A stretch of DNA of 64,000 bases from an uncultured Winogradskyella sp. Lineage in GTDB: Bacteria > Bacteroidota > Bacteroidia > Flavobacteriales > Flavobacteriaceae. Within the stretch, counting starts at the first letter, position 1; every line of letters starts with the position of its first letter. Both the position numbers and the translations under genes were made by a program. Of this stretch, positions 45,174-57,111 are shown piece after piece. The notes below the pieces were generated by a model. That model worked only from the letters and a program-made list of their open reading frames with translations. It ran no database searches and was not told the origin of the DNA. The stretch lies in assembly GCF_947498345.1 (NCBI RefSeq), contig NZ_CANMJY010000001.1:605195-669194 (forward strand), written 5' to 3'.

Positions 45174-45719
45174 ATGTCTGATAAAAAATGGTATGTTGTT
45201 AGAGCCGTAAGTGGCCAGGAAAATAAGATCAAAACTTATATTGAGAATGAAATCTCAAGATTAGGTTTAGACGATTTTGTGGATCAGGTTTTAGTACCTA
45301 CTGAAAAAGTAATTCAAATACGTAATGGTAAGAAAATAAACAAAGAGAAAGTTTATTTTCCAGGTTACATTATGATTCAAGCTAATTTAAGTGGTGAGAT
45401 TCCTCACATCATTAAATCCATTACCAACGTAATAGGTTTCTTAGGTGAGACAAAAGGAGGTGACCCTGTGCCATTAAGACAGTCTGAAGTAAACAGAATG
45501 TTAGGTAAGGTAGACGAATTAGCAATAGAAGCTGATGCAAATGTGGCAATTCCATTTACAAAAGGAGAAACGGTAAAAGTTATCGATGGACCTTTCAATG
45601 GATTTGATGGTACAATCGAAAAGATAAATGAAGAAAAGCGTAAACTTGAAGTAATGGTTAAAATTTTCGGAAGAAAAACACCATTAGAGCTAAGTTATAT
45701 GCAAGTAGAAAAGTTATAA
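45174..45719 (+). CDS. nusG: Transcription termination/antitermination factor NusG
   Basis: The 181-residue protein starts MSDKKWYVVRAVSGQENKI, the NGN domain, with KVYFPGYIMIQ in the RNA-polymerase-binding region. It ends with a KOW domain (FTKGETVKVIDGPFNGFDGT). The frame is open upstream to 45135, but ATG 45174 gives the conserved N-terminus. NusG links RNA polymerase with Rho or the ribosome. It is followed by rplK after 70 bp. Confidence 0.97.
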   Translation: MSDKKWYVVRAVSGQENKIKTYIENEISRLGLDDFVDQVLVPTEKVIQIRNGKKINKEKVYFPGYIMIQANLSGEIPHIIKSITNVIGFLGETKGGDPVPLRQSEVNRMLGKVDELAIEADANVAIPFTKGETVKVIDGPFNGFDGTIEKINEEKRKLEVMVKIFGRKTPLELSYMQVEKL

Positions 45720-45789
45720 TAATTGTTACAATAAAGATAGCGTTATTATCTGGGCTTCCAACGTAGATAAGCGCACTAAATTTTAAAAA

Positions 45790-46230
45790 ATGGCAAAAGA
45801 ACTAGACAAAGTAGTTAAGTTACAAGTTCGGGGAGGTGCTGCGAATCCATCGCCACCGGTTGGACCCGCTTTAGGTGCCGCTGGAGTTAATATCATGGAG
45901 TTCTGTAAGCAATTTAATGCTAGAACTCAAGATAAACCAGGTAAGGTTTTACCTGTGGTAATCTCTGTTTACAAAGACAAATCATTTGAATTTGTAATCA
46001 AGACTCCACCAGCAGCAGTACAATTATTAGAAGCGGCCAAAGTAAAGAAAGGATCAGGAGAACCTAACCGACGTAAAGTAGCAAAAGTAACTTGGGATCA
46101 AGTTAAAACAATCGCAGAAGACAAGATGCAAGATTTAAATGCATTCGAAATCGGATCAGCTATGAAAATGGTAGCTGGTACTGCAAGATCGATGGGTATC
46201 ACTGTTAAAGGAGGTGAAGCTCCAAACTAA
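45790..46230 (+). CDS. rplK: 50S ribosomal protein L11
   Basis: The 146-residue protein has the L11 signature [26 protein letters not shown] and the C-terminal rRNA-binding domain [36 protein letters not shown]11 forms the GTPase-associated centre with 23S rRNA and L10/L12. It is followed 10 bp later by rplA. Confidence 0.97.
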   Translation: MAKELDKVVKLQVRGGAANPSPPVGPALGAAGVNIMEFCKQFNARTQDKPGKVLPVVISVYKDKSFEFVIKTPPAAVQLLEAAKVKKGSGEPNRRKVAKVTWDQVKTIAEDKMQDLNAFEIGSAMKMVAGTARSMGITVKGGEAPN

Positions 46231-46240
46231 ATTTTTAGAA

Positions 46241-46930
46241 ATGGCAAGATTAACAAAGAAGCAAAAAGAAGCAAGAGCTAAAGTTGATACAAACAAACTT
46301 TACTCTATAGAAGAAGCTTCAGCTTTACTTAAAGAAATCACATACACAAAGTTTGACGCTTCAGTAGATTTAGCAGTAAGATTAGGTGTAGATCCACGTA
46401 AAGCCAATCAAATGGTACGTGGTGTTGTTTCTTTACCACATGGTACAGGTAAAGATATGAAGGTTCTTGCATTAGTAACTCCAGATAAAGAAGCAGAAGC
46501 AAAAGAAGCAGGAGCTGATTATGTTGGATTAGACGAGTACTTACAAAAAATTAAAGACGGTTGGACAGATGTTGACGTTATCGTTACAATGCCAAGCGTT
46601 ATGGGTAAGTTAGGGCCATTAGGTAGAGTATTAGGACCAAGAGGTCTTATGCCAAACCCTAAGACTGGTACAGTAACTATGGATATAGCTAAGGCAGTAT
46701 CTGAAGTAAAAGCTGGTAAGATTGATTTTAAAGTTGATAAAACAGGAATTGTTCATGCGCCAATAGGTAAAGCATCATTTAGTGCTGATAAACTTGTGGG
46801 TAATGCGAACGAATTATTAACAACTTTAATGAAACTAAAGCCAACTTCGGCTAAAGGTACTTATGTAAAGAGTATTTACATGTCAAGTACAATGAGTCCA
46901 AGTATTGCAATTGATACAAAAATAGGATAG
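46241..46930 (+). CDS. rplA: 50S ribosomal protein L1
   Basis: The 229-residue protein begins [23 protein letters not shown] 46241 is chosen over the longer frame from 46214, which overlaps rplK. The signature [26 protein letters not shown] lies near the middle. L1 forms the mobile stalk by the E site and in other bacteria autogenously represses its operon by binding a mimic of its rRNA site; no such site was identified here. Confidence 0.97.
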   Translation: MARLTKKQKEARAKVDTNKLYSIEEASALLKEITYTKFDASVDLAVRLGVDPRKANQMVRGVVSLPHGTGKDMKVLALVTPDKEAEAKEAGADYVGLDEYLQKIKDGWTDVDVIVTMPSVMGKLGPLGRVLGPRGLMPNPKTGTVTMDIAKAVSEVKAGKIDFKVDKTGIVHAPIGKASFSADKLVGNANELLTTLMKLKPTSAKGTYVKSIYMSSTMSPSIAIDTKIG

Positions 46931-46949
46931 TAGTTAAACTTAGAATATT

Positions 46950-47471
46950 ATGACAAGAGAAGAAAAATCCGTAGTAATTGAAGAGTTGACTGCTCAGTTA
47001 GCAGATAATACTAATATCTATTTAACAGATATATCTGGATTAGATGCAGCAACGACTTCAAACTTAAGAAGAGCATGCTTTAAGTCTAACATTAAGTTAG
47101 CTGTAGTTAAGAATACACTTTTAGAGAAAGCAATGGAAGCATCGGATAAAGATTTCGGTGAATTGCCAACGATTTTAAAAGGAAACACATCAGTAATGTA
47201 TTCTGAAACTGGTAATGCTCCAGCCAAAGTGATTAAAGAGTTTCGTAAAAAATCTGAAAAACCTTTATTAAAAGGAGCTTTTATTGAAGAAGCAATTTAT
47301 GTTGGCGATGAGTTATTAGATACACTAGTAGAAATTAAGTCTAAAGAAGAACTTCTTGGAGAGATTATTACAATATTACAATCTCCTGCTAAGAATGTTA
47401 TTTCGGCACTTAAGTCTGGTGGTGGAACAATCGCAGGTATTGTTAAAACATTATCCGAAAGAGAAGGGTAA
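46950..47471 (+). CDS. rplJ: 50S ribosomal protein L10
   Basis: The 173-residue protein matches L10: MTREEKSVVIEELTAQL, FKSNIKLAVVKNTLLEKAM and a C-terminal helix (AKNVISALKSGGGTIAGIVK) that binds L12 dimers. It anchors the stalk on 23S rRNA. It follows rplA by 19 bp. Confidence 0.97.
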   Translation: MTREEKSVVIEELTAQLADNTNIYLTDISGLDAATTSNLRRACFKSNIKLAVVKNTLLEKAMEASDKDFGELPTILKGNTSVMYSETGNAPAKVIKEFRKKSEKPLLKGAFIEEAIYVGDELLDTLVEIKSKEELLGEIITILQSPAKNVISALKSGGGTIAGIVKTLSEREG

Positions 47472-47528
47472 TCAAATAGTACACAATTAGAAAATTATAA
47501 TAAAACACACACATTAAAACAATAGAAA

Positions 47529-47906
47529 ATGGCAGATTTAAAAGATTTCGCAGAACAATTAGTTAACCTTTCAGTAAAAGACGTTAACGAATTAGCAACT
47601 ATATTAAAAGAGGAGTACGGTATTGAGCCTGCTGCTGCAGCTGTAGCTGTTGCTGCTGGTGGCGCTGCTGCTGGTGGAGACGCTGCAGAAGAGCAAACAG
47701 AATTTGACGTAATCCTTAAAGCAGCTGGTGGTTCTAAATTAGCAGTTGTAAAACTAGTTAAGGAATTAACAGGTTTAGGTTTAAAAGATGCTAAAGGTTT
47801 AGTAGATGAAGCACCAAGTACAATTAAAGAAGGTGTTTCTAAAGATGAAGCTGAAGGCTTAAAATCTTCTTTAGAAGAAGCTGGAGCTGAAGTTGAGCTT
47901 AAGTAA
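47529..47906 (+). CDS. rplL: 50S ribosomal protein L7/L12
   Basis: The 125-residue protein has the N-terminal dimerisation part ([21 protein letters not shown]), an Ala/Gly-rich hinge ([20 protein letters not shown]) and the C-terminal factor-binding domain [31 protein letters not shown]. It recruits translation GTPases. A strong hairpin separates it from rpoB. Confidence 0.97.
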   Translation: MADLKDFAEQLVNLSVKDVNELATILKEEYGIEPAAAAVAVAAGGAAAGGDAAEEQTEFDVILKAAGGSKLAVVKLVKELTGLGLKDAKGLVDEAPSTIKEGVSKDEAEGLKSSLEEAGAEVELK

Positions 47907-47929
47907 GCTCAGCTTAACCTACAACATAT

Positions 47930-47974
47930 GGTTTAGGTCTGTTTCGCAAAAAAAAGCGGAATAGGACCTAAACC
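47930..47974 (+). other. Hairpin between rplL and rpoB (candidate attenuator)
   Basis: GGTTTAGGTC pairs with GACCTAAACC (10 bp). An inner stem (TTTCGC/GCGGAA with one G-U pair) closes an A-rich loop. CTTTTG follows the outer arm. Position and strength suit partial termination that sets the L7/L12 to RNA polymerase ratio, as known for other bacteria. Confidence 0.6.
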
Positions 47975-48038
47975 CTTTTGTGTATATAAACGTTATATAC
48001 ATATTTTAGTTTTTATTTAATTAATATCTCGTTCATCA

Positions 48039-51000
48039 ATGTTAGCAAAAAAGGCTGAAAGAATTAATTTCTCTTCTATTGTAAATAGAACAGATTACCC
48101 AGACTTTTTGGATATCCAAATAAAATCCTTTCAGGATTTTTTCCAATTAGAAACAAAGTCAGAAGAAAGAGGAGCAGAAGGGTTATATAACACCTTCATG
48201 GAGAACTTCCCAATTACAGATACACGTAATCAATTCGTATTAGAATTTTTAGATTACTTTATTGATCCTCCAAGATACTCTATAGAAGAATGTATTGAAA
48301 GAGGGTTAACATATAGCGTGCCTTTAAAAGCAAGATTGAAATTGTATTGTACCGATCCTGAGCATGAAGATTTCGAAACAATCGTTCAAGATGTATACTT
48401 AGGCACAATACCTTATATGACACCTAGCGGTACGTTTTGTATCAATGGAGCAGAGCGAGTAGTTGTCTCTCAATTGCATAGATCACCTGGCGTATTCTTT
48501 AGCCAGTCATTCCATGCTAATGGAACAAAACTATATTCTGCAAGAGTAATTCCTTTTAAAGGATCTTGGATAGAATTTGCTACGGACATCAATAGCGTTA
48601 TGTACGCTTATATTGATAGAAAGAAAAAATTACCGGTTACAACACTTTTCCGTGCTATCGGATTTGAACGTGATAAAGATATTTTAGAAATTTTTGATCT
48701 TGCTGAAGAGGTGAAAGTTTCTAAATCTGGATTAAAAAAAGTAATTGGGCGTAAACTAGCTGCACGTGTACTTAATACATGGCACGAAGATTTCGTTGAT
48801 GAAGATACAGGTGAGGTTGTATCTATTGAGCGTAATGAAATTGTGTTAGACCGTGACACAATTATAGATAAAGAAAATATTGAAGAAATTCTTGAAGCTG
48901 AAGTAAAAACAATTCTTTTACACAAAGAAAGTGCGCAGCAAGGAGATTACGCAATTATCCATAACACATTACAGAAAGATCCAACAAACTCCGAAAAAGA
49001 AGCTGTTGAACATATCTATCGTCAATTACGTAATGCTGAACCGCCAGATGAGGAAACAGCACGTGGAATAATAGATAAGTTATTCTTTTCTGACCAACGT
49101 TACTCTTTAGGTGAAGTAGGTCGTTACAGAATGAATAAGAAATTACAGTTAGATATCGGAATGGACAAGCAAGTATTGACCAAAGAAGATATTATAACAA
49201 TTATTAAATACTTAATAGAGCTAATCAATTCTAAAGCAGAGATTGATGATATCGATCACTTATCTAACCGTCGTGTACGTACAGTAGGTGAGCAGTTATC
49301 AACTCAGTTTGGTGTTGGTTTAGCACGTATGGCGCGTACGATTCGTGAACGTATGAATGTACGTGATAACGAAGTATTTACTCCAATTGATTTGATTAAT
49401 GCGAAGACCTTATCTTCTGTAATTAATTCATTCTTTGGAACAAATCAGTTATCTCAATTTATGGATCAAACCAATCCACTTGCTGAGATAACACATAAAC
49501 GTCGTTTGTCGGCTTTAGGACCTGGTGGTTTATCTAGAGAAAGAGCTGGCTTCGAGGTACGTGATGTACATTATACACATTACGGACGCTTATGTCCTAT
49601 AGAAACACCTGAAGGACCAAATATTGGTTTAATTTCATCTTTATCTGTATTTGCAAAAGTGAATTCTATGGGATTCATTGAAACTCCGTATCGAAAAGTT
49701 GAAGAAGGTGTTGTAGATATTAAAAATGCTCCTACATATTTAAGTGCTGAAGAAGAAGAAGAGCAAATGATAGCGCAAGCTACTGTTGAAGTTGATGATA
49801 AAGGAAAAATTCAGCACGAAAAAGTAATTGCACGTCAAGAAGGTGATTTCCCAGTAATTGAGCCTACAAATGTAAATTATACAGATGTAGCACCAAACCA
49901 AATAGCATCGATTTCTGCATCGTTGATTCCATTCTTGGAGCATGATGATGCCAACCGTGCATTGATGGGATCTAACATGATGCGTCAGGCAGTTCCTTTA
50001 TTACGTCCAGAAGCACCAATCGTTGGTACTGGTTTAGAACGTCAGGTAGCATCAGACTCCAGAGTATTAATTAATGCAGAAGGTGGTGGTATTGTTGAAT
50101 ATGTAGATGCTGACAAAATTGTTATTAAGTACGAGCGTACTGAAGATGAAGCTATGGTAAGTTTCGATAGCGATACTAAAGAATATCCTTTAGTTAAGTT
50201 TAGAAAAACAAACCAAGGAACATCTATCAACTTAAAACCTATCGTTGAGAAAGGTGATAAAGTCACTAAAGGCCAAGTACTTTGTGAAGGTTATGCAACA
50301 CAAAATGGGGAATTAGCACTTGGTAGAAATATGAAAGTAGCCTTTATGCCTTGGAAGGGGTATAACTTTGAGGATGCGATTGTAATTTCAGAAAAAGTGG
50401 TGCGCGATGATATCTTTACATCCATTCATATTGATGAGTATTCATTAGAAGTTAGAGATACAAAATTAGGCAACGAGGAGTTAACTAATGATATTCCTAA
50501 TGTTTCTGAAGAAGCAACTAAAGATTTAGATGAACATGGTATGATTCGCATTGGTGCAGAAATTAAACCAGGTGATATCTTAATTGGTAAGATTACCCCT
50601 AAAGGTGAATCTGATCCAACCCCAGAAGAAAAATTACTTCGTGCTATCTTTGGTGACAAAGCAGGTGACGTAAAGGATGCATCTTTAAAAGCGTCTCCAT
50701 CATTAAATGGTGTTGTGATTGATAAGAAATTATTCGCAAGAGCTGTTAAGGATAAGCGTAAGAGAGCACAAGATAAAGAAGATATAGAGCGATTAGAAGA
50801 TGCTTACGATAAGCGTTTTGACGATTTACAATCTGTATTAGTTGAAAAACTATTTGCTATCGTAAACGGAAAAACTGCTCAAGGTATCTATAATGATCTT
50901 GGTGAAGAAATTATACCAAAAGGAAAGAAGTATACTTTAAAAATGTTAAATGCTGTAGATGACTATACGCATTTAACATCTGGTAAGTGGACAACCGATG

Positions 51001-51851
51001 ATAAGACTAATGAGCTTGTTGCAGATTTAATACATAACTATAAGATTAAAGAAAATGATCTTCAAGGATCATTAAGACGCGAGAAGTTTACTATTTCGGT
51101 TGGTGATGAGTTACCAGCTGGTATTATCAAACTAGCTAAAGTTTATATAGCTAAAAAACGTAAACTTAAAGTTGGTGATAAGATGGCGGGTCGCCATGGT
51201 AACAAAGGTATTGTGGCACGTATTGTTCGTCAAGAAGATATGCCATTCTTAGAAGATGGAACTCCAGTAGATATTGTATTAAACCCACTTGGTGTACCAT
51301 CTCGTATGAACATTGGTCAGATTTATGAAACCGTATTAGGCTGGGCAGGAAAAGATTTAGGTAGAACGTATGCAACACCAATTTTTGATGGTGCTACATT
51401 AGACCAAATCAATTCTTATACAGATGAAGCAGGTATTCCAAGATTTGGTCATACCTATTTATATGATGGTGGAACTGGAGATCGTTTTGATCAACCAGCA
51501 ACGGTCGGTGTCATTTATATGATTAAGCTTGGTCACATGATTGACGATAAAATGCACGCACGTTCTATTGGACCTTACTCATTGATAACGCAACAACCAC
51601 TAGGTGGTAAAGCACAATTTGGTGGTCAGCGTTTTGGTGAAATGGAGGTATGGGCACTCGAAGCTTATGGAGCATCAAGTACCTTACGTGAGATCTTAAC
51701 TGTAAAATCAGATGATGTTATTGGTAGAGCAAAAACTTACGAAGCTATCGTTAAGGGAGAGCCAATGCCAGAACCAGGACTACCAGAATCATTCAACGTA
51801 CTTATGCACGAATTGAAAGGTTTAGGATTAGATATTAGATTAGAAGAATAA
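48039..51851 (+). CDS. rpoB: RNA polymerase subunit beta
   Basis: The 1270-residue protein is full length for Bacteroidota. Landmarks are the rifampicin region ([46 protein letters not shown]), the NIGLISSL segment, and the C-terminal [27 protein letters not shown]. The wild-type-like residues in the rifampicin region suggest a sensitive allele. ATG 48039 lies 64 bp behind the rplL-rpoB hairpin. Confidence 0.98.
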   Translation: MLAKKAERINFSSIVNRTDYPDFLDIQIKSFQDFFQLETKSEERGAEGLYNTFMENFPITDTRNQFVLEFLDYFIDPPRYSIEECIERGLTYSVPLKARLKLYCTDPEHEDFETIVQDVYLGTIPYMTPSGTFCINGAERVVVSQLHRSPGVFFSQSFHANGTKLYSARVIPFKGSWIEFATDINSVMYAYIDRKKKLPVTTLFRAIGFERDKDILEIFDLAEEVKVSKSGLKKVIGRKLAARVLNTWHEDFVDEDTGEVVSIERNEIVLDRDTIIDKENIEEILEAEVKTILLHKESAQQGDYAIIHNTLQKDPTNSEKEAVEHIYRQLRNAEPPDEETARGIIDKLFFSDQRYSLGEVGRYRMNKKLQLDIGMDKQVLTKEDIITIIKYLIELINSKAEIDDIDHLSNRRVRTVGEQLSTQFGVGLARMARTIRERMNVRDNEVFTPIDLINAKTLSSVINSFFGTNQLSQFMDQTNPLAEITHKRRLSALGPGGLSRERAGFEVRDVHYTHYGRLCPIETPEGPNIGLISSLSVFAKVNSMGFIETPYRKVEEGVVDIKNAPTYLSAEEEEEQMIAQATVEVDDKGKIQHEKVIARQEGDFPVIEPTNVNYTDVAPNQIASISASLIPFLEHDDANRALMGSNMMRQAVPLLRPEAPIVGTGLERQVASDSRVLINAEGGGIVEYVDADKIVIKYERTEDEAMVSFDSDTKEYPLVKFRKTNQGTSINLKPIVEKGDKVTKGQVLCEGYATQNGELALGRNMKVAFMPWKGYNFEDAIVISEKVVRDDIFTSIHIDEYSLEVRDTKLGNEELTNDIPNVSEEATKDLDEHGMIRIGAEIKPGDILIGKITPKGESDPTPEEKLLRAIFGDKAGDVKDASLKASPSLNGVVIDKKLFARAVKDKRKRAQDKEDIERLEDAYDKRFDDLQSVLVEKLFAIVNGKTAQGIYNDLGEEIIPKGKKYTLKMLNAVDDYTHLTSGKWTTDDKTNELVADLIHNYKIKENDLQGSLRREKFTISVGDELPAGIIKLAKVYIAKKRKLKVGDKMAGRHGNKGIVARIVRQEDMPFLEDGTPVDIVLNPLGVPSRMNIGQIYETVLGWAGKDLGRTYATPIFDGATLDQINSYTDEAGIPRFGHTYLYDGGTGDRFDQPATVGVIYMIKLGHMIDDKMHARSIGPYSLITQQPLGGKAQFGGQRFGEMEVWALEAYGASSTLREILTVKSDDVIGRAKTYEAIVKGEPMPEPGLPESFNVLMHELKGLGLDIRLEE

Positions 51852-51862
51852 AATAGTCTGTA

Positions 51863-51896
51863 GTCTTTAGTCGATAATTTTCTATCGACTAAAGAC
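51863..51896 (+). other. Perfect 13-bp hairpin between rpoB and rpoC
   Basis: GTCTTTAGTCGAT and ATCGACTAAAGAC are perfect inverted arms with an 8-nt loop. Flanking AGTCT / AGACT boxes extend the symmetry with mismatches. The element fills most of the 68-bp gap. No T tract follows, so it is not a normal terminator. Confidence 0.65.
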
Positions 51897-51919
51897 CAAA
51901 GACTCAAGACTATAAAAAC

Positions 51920-54900
51920 ATGGCAAGAAGACAAGATAAGAATACAATTCAGAAATTTAACAAAATTTCTATCGGTTTAGCATCTCCTGAATCTGTTTTA
52001 GCAGCATCTCGAGGCGAAGTATTAAAGCCAGAAACTATTAATTATCGAACTCACAAACCAGAACGTGATGGTTTGTTCTGTGAGCGTATTTTTGGTCCTG
52101 TAAAGGATTTTGAGTGTGCTTGTGGTAAATATAAAAGAATACGTTACAAGGGTATTGTTTGTGACCGTTGTGGTGTAGAAGTAACAGAAAAGAAAGTACG
52201 TAGAGATCGTGTAGGACATATCAACTTAGTTGTACCTGTGGCTCACATTTGGTACTTCCGTTCGTTACCGAACAAAATAGGTTACCTTCTTGGATTACCA
52301 TCTAAGAAATTAGATATGATTATCTATTACGAACGTTATGTGGTTATTCAACCAGGTACTGCTGTAAATGCTGAAGGTGAACCAATTCAAAAAATGGATT
52401 TCTTAACAGAGGAAGAATATTTAACTATTCTTGAAACACTTCCACAAGAAAACCAATATTTAGAAGATTCAGACCCAAATAAATTTATTGCTAAAATGGG
52501 TGCCGAGTGTTTAATTGAATTATTGTCAAGAATTGATTTAGATCAATTATCTTATGATTTAAGACATAAAGCAAACAATGAAACGTCTAAACAACGTAAA
52601 ACAGAAGCTTTAAAGCGTTTACAAGTTGTTGAAGCGTTTAGAGAATCTAACGAAAACAGAGAGAACAGACCAGAATGGATGATTATGAAGGCTGTTCCTG
52701 TAATTCCACCAGAATTAAGGCCTTTAGTACCTTTAGATGGTGGTCGTTTTGCAACATCAGATTTAAATGATTTGTACCGTCGTGTTATTATCCGTAACAA
52801 TCGTCTTAAAAGATTGGTTGAGATAAAAGCACCAGAAGTAATTTTACGTAATGAGAAGCGTATGTTACAAGAATCGGTAGATTCATTATTTGATAACACA
52901 CGTAAGTCATCTGCAGTAAAAACAGATTCTAACAGACCATTAAAATCATTATCAGATTCACTTAAAGGTAAGCAAGGGCGTTTTCGTCAAAACTTATTAG
53001 GTAAGCGTGTTGATTATTCTGCACGTTCTGTGATTGTTGTTGGACCAGAATTAAAATTATTCGAATGTGGATTGCCAAAGAATATGGCAGCTGAACTTTA
53101 CAAGCCATTCATTATTAGAAAGTTAATAGAGAGAGGGATTGTAAAAACTGTAAAATCTGCAAAGAAAATTATAGATAGAAAAGAACCTGTAGTTTGGGAT
53201 ATTTTAGAAAATGTTTTAAAAGGACATCCAGTACTTTTAAATCGTGCTCCTACATTACACAGACTAGGTATTCAGGCATTTCAACCTAAGCTTATCGAAG
53301 GTAAAGCAATTCAGTTACACCCATTAGTATGTACGGCTTTTAATGCCGATTTCGATGGGGATCAAATGGCTGTACATTTACCATTAGGGCCAGAAGCAAT
53401 TTTGGAAGCTCAACTTTTAATGTTAGCATCACATAATATTCTGAACCCAGCAAATGGTTCTCCTGTTACTGTACCATCTCAGGATATGGTTCTTGGTTTA
53501 TATTATATGACCAAGCACAGAAAATCGACTAAAGAGGCACCTGTTAAAGGTGAAGGTTTAACATTCTATTCACCAGATGAAGTACTAATTGCTTACAATG
53601 AGAAACAAGTAGATCTTAATGCTGGTATAAAAGTTAGAACTAAAGATTTCAATGATGAAGGTGAGTTAACGACTCAAATTATTGAAACAACTGTAGGTCG
53701 TGTACTCTTTAATGAAAAAGTGCCAGAAATTGCAGGTTATGTCAATGAAGTATTAACCAAAAAATCTTTAAGAGATATTATTGGTAATATACTAAAAGTA
53801 ACTTCTGTACCAGAAACAGCTGAGTTCTTAGATGAGATTAAAACTTTAGGATATAAGTTTGCATTCCAAGGCGGTTTATCATTTAGTTTAGGTGATATCA
53901 TTATTCCAGAGGAGAAGCATACTATGATTCAAGCTGCTAATAAGGAGGTTGACGTTGCTATTGGTAACTATAATATGGGACTTATTACAAATAACGAACG
54001 TTATAATAAGGTTATTGATATTTGGACATCTACTAATGCCGAGTTGACAGAATTATCAATGAAACGTATTAGAGAAGACCAACAAGGATTTAACTCCGTA
54101 TTTATGATGTTAGATTCTGGTGCTCGTGGGTCTAAAGAACAGATTCGTCAGCTAACAGGTATGCGTGGATTAATGGCAAAACCTAAAAAGTCTACAGCTG
54201 CTGGAGGTGAGATTATTGAAAATCCAATTCTTTCTAACTTTAAGGAAGGGCTTTCAATTTTAGAATACTTTATTTCTACACACGGTGCACGTAAAGGACT
54301 TGCAGATACAGCACTTAAAACAGCAGATGCTGGTTATTTGACACGTCGTTTGGTAGATGTATCTCAAGATGTAATCGTATATCAAGAAGATTGTGGTACA
54401 CTAAGAGGAATCGAGGTTTCTGCTCTTAAGAAAAACGAAGAAATTGTAGAAAAACTTGAAGCTAGAATTGTTGGTAGAACATCACTTAACGATGTTTATG
54501 ATCCACACACAGAAGAATTAATCGTGGAAGCTGGTGGTCATATAGATGATATTATAGCTAAGAAGATTGGTGATTCTGCACTAGAGAGTATCGAAGTACG
54601 TTCTCCATTAACTTGTGAAGCCAAAAAAGGTATCTGTGTAAAATGTTATGGACGTAACCTTGCTACTGGTAAAATGGTACAACGCGGTGAAGCTGTAGGT
54701 GTAGTTGCTGCCCAATCTATTGGTGAGCCAGGTACGCAGTTAACATTACGTACATTCCACGTTGGTGGTATTGCAAGTAACATTTCTGAGGAAAATAAAC
54801 TAACTGTTAAGTTTGATGGTGTTGCTGAAATAGAAGATCTTAAAACAGTAAAGACTAAAGATGGTGAAGGAAAAGAAGTTGATGTTGTAATTTCTAGAAC

Positions 54901-56221
54901 TTCAGAACTAAAATTAGTTGATGCTACGACAGGAATAGTTTTAAGTACAAATAATATTCCTTATGGTTCTCATATTTTTATGAAACCAGGAGCAAAAGTG
55001 AAAAAAGGTGATGTGATTTGTCAATGGGATCCATATAATGGTGTAATTATTTCAGAATTTGCAGGTAAGGTAAAGTATGAAAACATTGAACAAGGTGTCA
55101 CTTATCAAGTAGAGATTGATGAACAAACAGGTTTCCAAGAGAAAGTAATTTCTGAATCTAGAAACAAGAAATTGATTCCTACTTTATTGATTGAAGACAA
55201 TAAAGGAGAAACGATTCGTTCTTATAACTTGCCAGTTGGCGCACACATAATGATTGATGATGGTGATAAAATTGATATAGGTAAGATCTTAGTTAAGATT
55301 CCTCGTAAATCTGCAAAAGCAGGTGATATTACAGGTGGTCTTCCTCGTGTAACGGAATTATTTGAAGCACGTAACCCATCTAATCCAGCTGTTGTTAGTG
55401 AGATTGATGGTGTGGTATCGTTTGGTAAGATTAAGCGTGGTAATCGTGAGATTATTATAGAATCTAAATTAGGTGAGATTAAAAAATACTTAGTAAAATT
55501 ATCTAATCAAATCCTTGTGCAGGAGAATGATTATGTAAAAGCTGGTATGCCATTATCAGATGGCTCTATTACACCTAATGATATCTTAAATATTAAAGGC
55601 CCTTCTGCAGTACAGCAATATTTAGTTAATGAGGTACAAGAAGTATATCGTTTGCAAGGTGTAAAAATCAATGATAAGCACTTCGAAGTTGTTGTAAGAC
55701 AGATGATGCGTAAAGTTAAAATTATGGATTCTGGAGATACTATTTTCTTAGAAAACCAATTAGTTCATAAATCAGATTTCATAGAAGAAAATGATAAGAT
55801 TTTCGGAATGAAGGTGGTTGAAGACGCTGGGGATTCTGAGAATTTAAAATCTGGTCAAATCATAACAGTAAGACAGCTTAGAGATGAAAATTCAATTCTT
55901 AGAAGAGAGGACAAAAATCTTGTATCAGCTAGAGATGCTAGTCCTGCGACAGCTACTCCAATCTTACAAGGTATTACTAGAGCGTCATTACAGACTAAGT
56001 CATTTATTTCTGCAGCATCGTTCCAGGAAACCACAAAGGTTCTTAATGAAGCAGCTGTAAATGGTAAGGTAGATACGCTTGAAGGACTAAAAGAAAATGT
56101 AATCGTAGGTCATAGAATACCAGCAGGTACTGGTGTAAGAGAGTACGATAGTATTATTGTTGGTTCTAAAGAAGAGTTTGATGAGATGATGAAAGCTAAA
56201 GAAGAGATGAATTTCAATTAG
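51920..56221 (+). CDS. rpoC: RNA polymerase subunit beta-prime
   Basis: The 1433-residue protein has the N-terminal zinc ribbon ([20 protein letters not shown]), the catalytic NADFDGD with the three Mg-binding aspartates at D477, D479 and D481, the bridge-helix region [13 protein letters not shown] and the second zinc site ([14 protein letters not shown]). It forms the catalytic centre with RpoB. A repeat element and a terminator follow. Confidence 0.98.
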   Translation: MARRQDKNTIQKFNKISIGLASPESVLAASRGEVLKPETINYRTHKPERDGLFCERIFGPVKDFECACGKYKRIRYKGIVCDRCGVEVTEKKVRRDRVGHINLVVPVAHIWYFRSLPNKIGYLLGLPSKKLDMIIYYERYVVIQPGTAVNAEGEPIQKMDFLTEEEYLTILETLPQENQYLEDSDPNKFIAKMGAECLIELLSRIDLDQLSYDLRHKANNETSKQRKTEALKRLQVVEAFRESNENRENRPEWMIMKAVPVIPPELRPLVPLDGGRFATSDLNDLYRRVIIRNNRLKRLVEIKAPEVILRNEKRMLQESVDSLFDNTRKSSAVKTDSNRPLKSLSDSLKGKQGRFRQNLLGKRVDYSARSVIVVGPELKLFECGLPKNMAAELYKPFIIRKLIERGIVKTVKSAKKIIDRKEPVVWDILENVLKGHPVLLNRAPTLHRLGIQAFQPKLIEGKAIQLHPLVCTAFNADFDGDQMAVHLPLGPEAILEAQLLMLASHNILNPANGSPVTVPSQDMVLGLYYMTKHRKSTKEAPVKGEGLTFYSPDEVLIAYNEKQVDLNAGIKVRTKDFNDEGELTTQIIETTVGRVLFNEKVPEIAGYVNEVLTKKSLRDIIGNILKVTSVPETAEFLDEIKTLGYKFAFQGGLSFSLGDIIIPEEKHTMIQAANKEVDVAIGNYNMGLITNNERYNKVIDIWTSTNAELTELSMKRIREDQQGFNSVFMMLDSGARGSKEQIRQLTGMRGLMAKPKKSTAAGGEIIENPILSNFKEGLSILEYFISTHGARKGLADTALKTADAGYLTRRLVDVSQDVIVYQEDCGTLRGIEVSALKKNEEIVEKLEARIVGRTSLNDVYDPHTEELIVEAGGHIDDIIAKKIGDSALESIEVRSPLTCEAKKGICVKCYGRNLATGKMVQRGEAVGVVAAQSIGEPGTQLTLRTFHVGGIASNISEENKLTVKFDGVAEIEDLKTVKTKDGEGKEVDVVISRTSELKLVDATTGIVLSTNNIPYGSHIFMKPGAKVKKGDVICQWDPYNGVIISEFAGKVKYENIEQGVTYQVEIDEQTGFQEKVISESRNKKLIPTLLIEDNKGETIRSYNLPVGAHIMIDDGDKIDIGKILVKIPRKSAKAGDITGGLPRVTELFEARNPSNPAVVSEIDGVVSFGKIKRGNREIIIESKLGEIKKYLVKLSNQILVQENDYVKAGMPLSDGSITPNDILNIKGPSAVQQYLVNEVQEVYRLQGVKINDKHFEVVVRQMMRKVKIMDSGDTIFLENQLVHKSDFIEENDKIFGMKVVEDAGDSENLKSGQIITVRQLRDENSILRREDKNLVSARDASPATATPILQGITRASLQTKSFISAASFQETTKVLNEAAVNGKVDTLEGLKENVIVGHRIPAGTGVREYDSIIVGSKEEFDEMMKAKEEMNFN

Positions 56222-56229
56222 AATTAATC

Positions 56230-56249
56230 ATTCCTGCGAAGGCAGGAAT
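56230..56249. repeat. Palindromic dispersed repeat downstream of rpoC
   Basis: A 20-mer (8-bp arms around GAAG) identical to the element at 43399-43418, followed by the same CT. It lies just after the rpoC stop and before the terminator. Confidence 0.65.
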
Positions 56250-56259
56250 CTATAAAATA

Positions 56260-56295
56260 AAAGCCTTCACGCATTAATTTGTTTGAAGGCTTTTT
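56260..56295 (+). terminator. Intrinsic terminator of the rpoBC operon
   Basis: AAAGCCTTCA and TGAAGGCTTT form a 10-bp stem with a 14-nt loop, followed by TT and an A/T run. It begins 39 bp after the rpoC stop. Confidence 0.8.
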
Positions 56296-56353
56296 AAATT
56301 TAAAAAATAAATAATCACACTTTCATTTTTATGAAAGCTTAAATAAGTTTAAG

Positions 56354-56671
56354 ATGGCAGACGAAAATAAGAATCCTAAAAAAGGGCAAATAAACATAGA
56401 GTTAGACGAAAAAGTGGCCGAAGGCACTTATTCAAACTTAGCAATTATCAACCATTCAGTCTCTGAGTTTGTAGTGGACTTTGTAAGCATTATGCCTGGT
56501 ACTCCAAAAAGTAAGGTTAAGTCCCGAATTATATTAACACCACAACATGCAAAACGTTTATTAAAAGCATTAGGGGATAATGTCACTCGTTTTGAGAAAG
56601 CTCACGGAGAAATCAAGGATTACGAGCAACCACCAATTCCATTAAATTTTGGCCCTACTGGCCAGGCTTAA
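56354..56671 (+). CDS. DUF3467 family protein
   Basis: The 105-residue protein matches DUF3467: INIELDEKVAEGTYSNLAIINHSVSEFVVDFVSIMPG then KSRIILTPQHAKRLLKAL. The family is widespread, has a compact beta-rich fold and no established role. It stands alone between two terminators. Confidence 0.8.
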   Translation: MADENKNPKKGQINIELDEKVAEGTYSNLAIINHSVSEFVVDFVSIMPGTPKSKVKSRIILTPQHAKRLLKALGDNVTRFEKAHGEIKDYEQPPIPLNFGPTGQA

Positions 56672-56676
56672 AAAAC

Positions 56677-56713
56677 AAAACCCTTTGAATTTATTATAAT
56701 TCAAGGGTTTTTT
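56677..56713 (+). terminator. Intrinsic terminator after the DUF3467 gene
   Basis: AAAACCCTTTGAATT and AATTCAAGGGTTTT form a long stem with one bulged T and a 6-nt loop, followed by TT. It could serve both strands, though the small Fe-S gene on the other strand ends 28 bp further. Confidence 0.75.
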
Positions 56714-56740
56714 ATGCGGTCCAATACCAGATGTAGTAAA

Positions 56741-56971
56741 TTAGGCTACATCCTTTTGATTTAAATGATACTTAAGCGCACCTGAAGGACATTTATTGAT
56801 TTGATTTATTATAGAATCTGTATGTGCTCCATCTAAATCAATCCATGGAATAACTGAATTTCTAAATACTTCTGAGAGTTGTCTAGCACAAATACCTGCA
56901 TTTGCGCAACAACGAGGTTCGTAGGTAACAGTAATATCTTCATTACTGAAAATGTTTGCATTTACATCCAT
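56741..56971 (-). CDS. Small (4Fe-4S)-binding mono-cluster protein (YjdI-like)
   Basis: The 76-residue protein has the YjdI/Fer4_19 pattern: ITVTYEPRCCANAGICARQLSEVF with Cys residues spaced for an iron-sulfur cluster, then VIPWIDLDGA and a late INKCPSGALKY. Such proteins bind one 4Fe-4S cluster; partners are unknown. It has no operon neighbour on its strand within 140 bp. Confidence 0.75.
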   Translation of the reverse strand: MDVNANIFSNEDITVTYEPRCCANAGICARQLSEVFRNSVIPWIDLDGAHTDSIINQINKCPSGALKYHLNQKDVA

Positions 56972-57111
56972 AATAAGTAGATTAGTTTGGGGTTAATCTT
57001 ATTCTGAAATTAGATATTGAATATCAACATTAAATATTTTATCGATAAAAATCAAATTTTATCGATAAAACGTATGTTTTTTTAAAGCGATTCGATGAAA
57101 TACACATAAAA

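Noticed and set aside
46214..46240. Longer N-terminus for L1
   Set aside because: It overlaps rplK; ATG 46241 gives the conserved MARLTKK start.
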